DNA from: Heyndrickxia sp050281185
Lineage (GTDB): Bacteria; Bacillota; Bacilli; Bacillales; Bacillaceae_C
DNA length: 64,000 nt
Assembly (NCBI RefSeq): GCF_050281185.1
Contig: NZ_JBNNWS010000008.1
Coordinates: forward strand, 1-64,000
Direction: 5' to 3'
In this document: one piece after another, positions 60,497-64,000 of the stretch
Layout of the letters: every line of letters starts with the position of its first letter
How positions within the stretch are numbered: the first letter of the stretch is position 1
The notes under the pieces: generated by a model
What the model was told of the DNA's origin: nothing
The model's input: only the letters and a program-made list of their open reading frames with translations
Database searches by the model: none
Made by a program: the position numbers and the translations under genes

Positions 60497-61336
60497 ATGG
60501 CGGATTTTAAAAGATACGATGATTTATTTTCATTTAAAAAAGATACTTTCCCATACCTGGAAAAAAATGAAGTGGTAAATAATTTAATTATGGGATTACT
60601 TAAAAATGGTGAAAATGTACAACCAACCTTAATGGCAACTCTAATAAAAGAAAAAGAAATTATATTAGTGCTATTACAAACTGATCCTGAAAGAAATATT
60701 ATTCTATCACATACAAATCAAGTGATAGATAAAGAGCTAGAGACTATTACTCATCATTTAATTGAAGAATTGAAGGAAGCTCCTGGATTAGAAGGGGATC
60801 GAAATCTTGTGTTAAAACTAGGTGAAAAACTATCCACTTCATGTGGAATTCAATTTGAAATCCGAATGAAGCAAAAAATCTATAAGCTGGAAAAAGTGAA
60901 AAAAGCTCCAATAGGTGTTGGTGCATTAAGAAAAGTTAATTTAACTGATTTGCCAATCATTAGTGAGTGGGTATATCAATTTTGTGTAGATGTAAATGAA
61001 CCAATAACAGTAGAAGATGCAAGGAAAAAAGCAGAAGAAGTAATTAATAGACAAAGATTATATGCATGGGAAATAGATGGGAAAATGGTTTCTATGGCTA
61101 ATGCAACAAGGCCCACACAAAATAACATAACCATTAGTTTAGTTTATACGCCTGCAGATGAAAGAAAAAAGGGTTATGCTTCAAATTGTGTTTCTGCTCT
61201 AAGTCAATTCATGCTAGATCAAGGTTATAAAACTACTAGTCTATATACAGATTTGGATAACCCTACCTCTAATAAAATTTATATGGAAATAGGTTATGAA
61301 GAAGTAGCAGAATCTATTGTTATTCGGAAACATTAA
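60497..61336 (+). CDS. GNAT-family N-acetyltransferase (2)
   Basis: A 279-residue protein with a variable N-terminal half and a C-terminal GNAT domain (VYTPADERKKGYASNCVSALSQFMLDQGYKTTSLYTDLDNPTSNKIYMEIGYEEV). It follows the first GNAT by 33 bases after GGGAGG. Substrate unknown. An RC-type match to the tail of the structured element (TGGCTTTGTTAA) lies between the two genes. Confidence 0.85.
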   Translation: MADFKRYDDLFSFKKDTFPYLEKNEVVNNLIMGLLKNGENVQPTLMATLIKEKEIILVLLQTDPERNIILSHTNQVIDKELETITHHLIEELKEAPGLEGDRNLVLKLGEKLSTSCGIQFEIRMKQKIYKLEKVKKAPIGVGALRKVNLTDLPIISEWVYQFCVDVNEPITVEDARKKAEEVINRQRLYAWEIDGKMVSMANATRPTQNNITISLVYTPADERKKGYASNCVSALSQFMLDQGYKTTSLYTDLDNPTSNKIYMEIGYEEVAESIVIRKH

Positions 61337-61352
61337 AACTTATATAGAACCT

Positions 61353-61393
61353 AAAAAGGAAAGTGAACAGTTTAAAGTTCACTTTCCTTTTCC
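61353..61393. terminator. Bidirectional terminator between GNAT and hydrolase
   Basis: Stem AAAAGGAAAGTGAAC / GTTCACTTTCCTTTT. The last codons and stop of the hydrolase (KESEL) lie in its loop and arm. Confidence 0.85.
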
Positions 61394-62316
61394 AGCTGTC
61401 TAGTAATCCAATGAAATATTAAATGATATACATCTATCTTATTTTTTTCGTTCAGCATTTCATGTCTTCCATCTGTGAAAAATTTCGATTCTATGTTTTC
61501 TAATCCGTTCCTTTTATATTGCTGAATGACTTTTTGAACTCCCTTTGAGTAACCGCCTACCGGATCTTCGGTACCACTGAAAATAAATATTGGAAGTTCT
61601 TTTGGAATATTTTGAATCAGCCGGTTATCATGAATCATTTCTAAACCTTTTAAAAGATCATAAAAATATCCAGCGCTGCACACAAAGCCGCAAAGTGGAT
61701 CATTCATATATTTTTCAACTTCATCGGGGTCACTGGAAAGCCAGTCAAATTCTGTTTTTAGGTTAGAAAAATGTTTATTATATGATCCAAATGAAAGTCG
61801 ATTCAGTAAAGGACTAGGTGTTTTTAACCCGTGTTTTCGAATTTCTCGTTTCGCAATCTGCTTACCTAACTTTCCTGTTAAACCCGGATTCCCACCGGTA
61901 CCAGATATGATAACACCAGTAATTGATTCACCATACCTTTGAATATATCTTCTCGCTAAAAAAGAGCCCATGCTGTGCCCTAATAAAATAATAGGAACAT
62001 CTTTATATTCTTTTTGAATGAGCAAGTTAACAGCATAGAGGTCGTCAACGGCTCGCTCAAAGCCTTCCTGTTCAGAAAAAAATCCAAATAATCCAGCTTT
62101 TTCCCCTGTACGCCCATGTCCTCTATGGTCGTTTCCATAAACAAAGATATTATGCTGGACTAAAAATTTTGCGAAATCATCATATCTTTCAATATGCTCA
62201 GCCATTCCATGTGAAAGTTGAACAATGGCATTAGGCTGTTCGTTCAGGTTTTCCCACTTCTTCACAAATACCTCAACTTGATCATCCATTTTCAAAAAGG
62301 TAGATGTTACCTCCAT
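61372..62316 (-). CDS. Alpha/beta hydrolase (lysophospholipase/monoacylglycerol-lipase-like)
   Basis: A 314-residue serine hydrolase of the Hydrolase_4 type. QLSHGMAEHIERYDDFAKFL precedes NDHRGHGRTG; the nucleophile elbow is LGHSMGSFLARR; the acid is likely in SGTEDPVGG and His in DGRHEMLNE. ATG 62316 follows GAGGGAGGT; the frame is open further to 62337. Confidence 0.9.
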   Translation of the reverse strand: MEVTSTFLKMDDQVEVFVKKWENLNEQPNAIVQLSHGMAEHIERYDDFAKFLVQHNIFVYGNDHRGHGRTGEKAGLFGFFSEQEGFERAVDDLYAVNLLIQKEYKDVPIILLGHSMGSFLARRYIQRYGESITGVIISGTGGNPGLTGKLGKQIAKREIRKHGLKTPSPLLNRLSFGSYNKHFSNLKTEFDWLSSDPDEVEKYMNDPLCGFVCSAGYFYDLLKGLEMIHDNRLIQNIPKELPIFIFSGTEDPVGGYSKGVQKVIQQYKRNGLENIESKFFTDGRHEMLNEKNKIDVYHLIFHWITRQLEKESEL

Positions 62317-62581
62317 TAAATTACCTCCCTCGACCAATAAAATACCATGTTTAAAAGGTTAATATAATTATTGCATATATTTAGGAAAAAAAGCATCATA
62401 AACAATATGCTATTGAAATTTGTAATATTTAGGTGTATTTGTATTATTTTAAGAAAAATAACAGGTTATCCTATTTTAATATTAGTTATGGTAAAATAAT
62501 AAATAAATTCTATTTCAAAAATTCATATTAGTTAGACTCGAGAAATAAATATATTTTCAAATATTGATGGGAGAGTTTCAA

Positions 62582-63664
62582 GTGTGTGTATTAAGTATTA
62601 GACAACTAGAAAAACGAATTGGAAATACCACTATATTTCCTCAAATCGATTTATCCATTCATAATGGTGAAGCAGTAGCCATTCAATGTAATGTTGAGGT
62701 AAGTGCTCACCTTATTCAAATATTAATAGGAGAATCATCCCCTTCGGGCGGTGAAATTTTATTTTTAAAAGAAAAATACGATTCTTATAAAAGTTTATGT
62801 AAAAAGGTAGGAATTGTATTACTTAATGAAGGGGTATATGATCGCTTAACACCCTTTGAGTATTTAACTTTTTATAAAAGGCTTTATGAGGCGGATACTG
62901 ATGTGAATCAGTTGCTAAATAGAATAGGGTTAAACAAGAGGGGAAGAATTGACAAATTATCATTCTCTGAAAAAAAACGACTGCAAATTGGGCGTGCAAT
63001 AATTCATAATCCAGATCTGTTAATTATTGAGGAACCGATTCAAAACGTGGATATTGAAAGCCATTATATTATCCAAAATTTGATTTCAGATTTTACTGAT
63101 CAGGGAAAAGCTGTACTCATTACAACGAGTAATCTAGAGAATGCAATAATGATGACGAATGAAGTGTACATACTAAATTCAGATGGAATAAAAAAGCTAG
63201 ATGTAGTCGATGAAACAGTGAGTCAAAACGAAGAAGAAATGAATCTTCTTAGTGTGGAGGAGGTCTCCGTTTCTCAAGACGAGGAAGACGTTGCAAATGA
63301 AGAAATTCCAATGAGTTCTACACCATTTCGGTTTGAAAAAATTCCTGCTAAAGTGAATGACAAAATCATCTTGTTGGATCCTACTGAGATTGATTACATC
63401 GAAAGTAATGATGGGGTATCAAATTTACATGTGAAGGGTGAGATATTTCCATGTACTTATCCATTAAACCAGCTTTTTGATCGGCTTTATCCATTTGGCT
63501 TTTTCCGTTGTCATCGTTCCTATATTGTAAATCTGCAAAAGGTAAGGGAAGTCATTACTTGGACAAGAAATAGCTATAGTTTAGTTTTGGACGATGCAAA
63601 GAAAAGTTCGGTTCCTTTGTCTAAAGGTAAATTAAATGAGCTAAAAGAAATCATCGGAATTTGA
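62582..63664 (+). CDS. ABC-ATPase-like/LytTR fusion regulator
   Basis: A 360-residue protein. The N-terminal domain (about 1-205) has ABC-ATPase form but the Walker A region reads QCNVEVSAHLIQILIG and lacks the GxxGxGKS/T loop; the signature is LSFSEKKRL and Walker B DLLIIEEP. An acidic linker follows (about 210-255). The C-terminal LytTR DNA-binding domain (about 260-358) has DPTEIDYIESNDGVSNLHVKG and FFRCHRSYIVNL. GTG 62582 is 6 bases after GGGAGAG, preferred to TTG 62564. It is followed by an ABC transporter gene, likely its target. Confidence 0.85.
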   Translation: MCVLSIRQLEKRIGNTTIFPQIDLSIHNGEAVAIQCNVEVSAHLIQILIGESSPSGGEILFLKEKYDSYKSLCKKVGIVLLNEGVYDRLTPFEYLTFYKRLYEADTDVNQLLNRIGLNKRGRIDKLSFSEKKRLQIGRAIIHNPDLLIIEEPIQNVDIESHYIIQNLISDFTDQGKAVLITTSNLENAIMMTNEVYILNSDGIKKLDVVDETVSQNEEEMNLLSVEEVSVSQDEEDVANEEIPMSSTPFRFEKIPAKVNDKIILLDPTEIDYIESNDGVSNLHVKGEIFPCTYPLNQLFDRLYPFGFFRCHRSYIVNLQKVREVITWTRNSYSLVLDDAKKSSVPLSKGKLNELKEIIGI

Positions 63665-63699
63665 AAGAAAATCGATCGGCTTTTTTAGGATGAATTACG

Positions 63700-63752
63700 C
63701 TCCATTCATCGAAAAAAATACTCCATTCACCATGAATTATACTCTTTTCACC
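63700..63752 (+). promoter_or_regulatory. Three direct repeats with 21-bp spacing (candidate LytTR operator)
   Basis: CTCCATTCATC (63700), CTCCATTCACC (63721) and CTCTTTTCACC (63742), exactly 21 bases apart. LytTR proteins bind direct repeats spaced by about two helical turns. They lie between the regulator and the ABC transporter gene, ahead of a possible promoter. Confidence 0.55.
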
Positions 63753-63831
63753 TTGATATTACTGCGTTTTCCTTATTGTGCTGCTAAACTAAGGTCAAGC
63801 AAGTAAATGAATGGTGAGAGGGAGTAGAAAA

Positions 63832-64000
63832 ATGGAAAATGTCATTGAAGTGAAACAATTAGTGAAGTCATTTGGAAACAAAATGGCACTTAAAAATGTA
63901 ACATTCAATATAAATAAAGGTGAAACGTTCGGATTTTTAGGACCAAGTGGATCGGGGAAAACGACGACAATTAAAATATTAACTTCACAATTAAATCATA
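63832..64000 (+). CDS. ABC transporter ATP-binding protein, 5' part (continues beyond window)
   Basis: ATG 63832 follows GAGAGGGAG. The first 56 residues read as an ABC ATPase (VIEVKQLVKSFGNKMALKNV; Walker A GPSGSGKTTTIKIL). It resembles the drug- or antibiotic-type export ATPases that accompany ABC-LytTR regulators. The rest, and probably a permease, lie beyond the window. Confidence 0.85.
   Translation, partial: MENVIEVKQLVKSFGNKMALKNVTFNINKGETFGFLGPSGSGKTTTIKILTSQLNH

Noticed and set aside
54584..63664. Sequence TGGCTTTGTTAA at about 60466 as a fourth copy of the structured element
   Set aside because: Only 12 bases match the tail; no stems are present, so chance or an old remnant cannot be told apart.

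Overview
The window is a low-GC Firmicute chromosome, almost certainly from a spore-forming member of the Bacillaceae. The evidence is AT-rich DNA, strong GGAGG-type ribosome binding sites, frequent TTG/GTG starts, a SpoVR gene, a Bacillus-style FMN riboswitch/rib operon, a YhdB-like protein, a CrcB pair and PgcA. I see no rRNA, tRNA, CRISPR array or prophage.

Layout. 1-2.8 kb is a mobile-element edge: the 3' end of a group II intron (RT/maturase plus domains V/VI), a DUF3231 gene, and a 1.0-kb inverted-repeat-bounded cassette carrying one membrane-protein gene but no transposase. 2.9-6.3 kb is the riboflavin operon ribD-ribE-ribB-ribH behind an FMN riboswitch; ribB lacks the usual fused ribA half. 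6.3-9.3 kb has small membrane proteins, an orphan OmpR-type response regulator and a Bcr/CflA-type exporter.

9.4-18.3 kb is a homoprotocatechuate (4-hydroxyphenylacetate) pathway: a divergent LysR regulator, then a DapA-like aldolase, hpaE, hpaB, hpaD, split hpaG1/hpaG2, hpaF and hpaC. A POT peptide transporter follows. 20.5-30.7 kb is the aerobic phenylacetyl-CoA pathway paaK-A-B-C-D-(EthD)-F-G-H-J-X plus a nitronate-monooxygenase-like flavoprotein; no paaE or paaZ is present. 30.9-33.8 kb is a TrpXYZ-type ABC importer. 33.9-41.1 kb holds a FlK-like hot-dog thioesterase, a phenylalanine-dehydrogenase-type enzyme, a 56-aa membrane protein and a complete 2-oxoacid dehydrogenase complex (E1a, E1b, E2, E3). 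My main functional reading is that these genes take L-phenylalanine to phenylpyruvate and then directly to phenylacetyl-CoA, feeding the paa genes, while hpa handles the tyrosine-side product 4-hydroxyphenylacetate.

41.4-64 kb is mostly housekeeping or accessory: a purine permease, Pit/DUF47, a WrbA-like flavodoxin, a family III CoA-transferase plus acyl-CoA dehydrogenase, DUF3870, an RluD-type pseudouridine synthase, BdbC, PgcA, YhdB-like, an MFS protein, SpoVR, two CrcB, a PCYCGC lipoprotein, a CorC/HlyC-type CBS protein, two GNATs, a monoacylglycerol-lipase-like hydrolase, and an ABC-LytTR regulator in front of an ABC transporter cut by the window end.

The most unusual signals are non-coding. 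They are: a 12-unit array of strictly 52 bp with arms every 26 bp inside the oxoacid dehydrogenase operon; a dispersed repeat (8 copies) that usually sits between a stop codon and its terminator in one polarity and has extended HpaF by 25 residues; a ~115-bp element whose two good copies show compensatory base changes and precede hpaG1 and hpaC; three 21-bp-phased direct repeats next to the ABC-LytTR gene; and a pair of mutually exclusive hairpins over a ribosome binding site at 59.7 kb.
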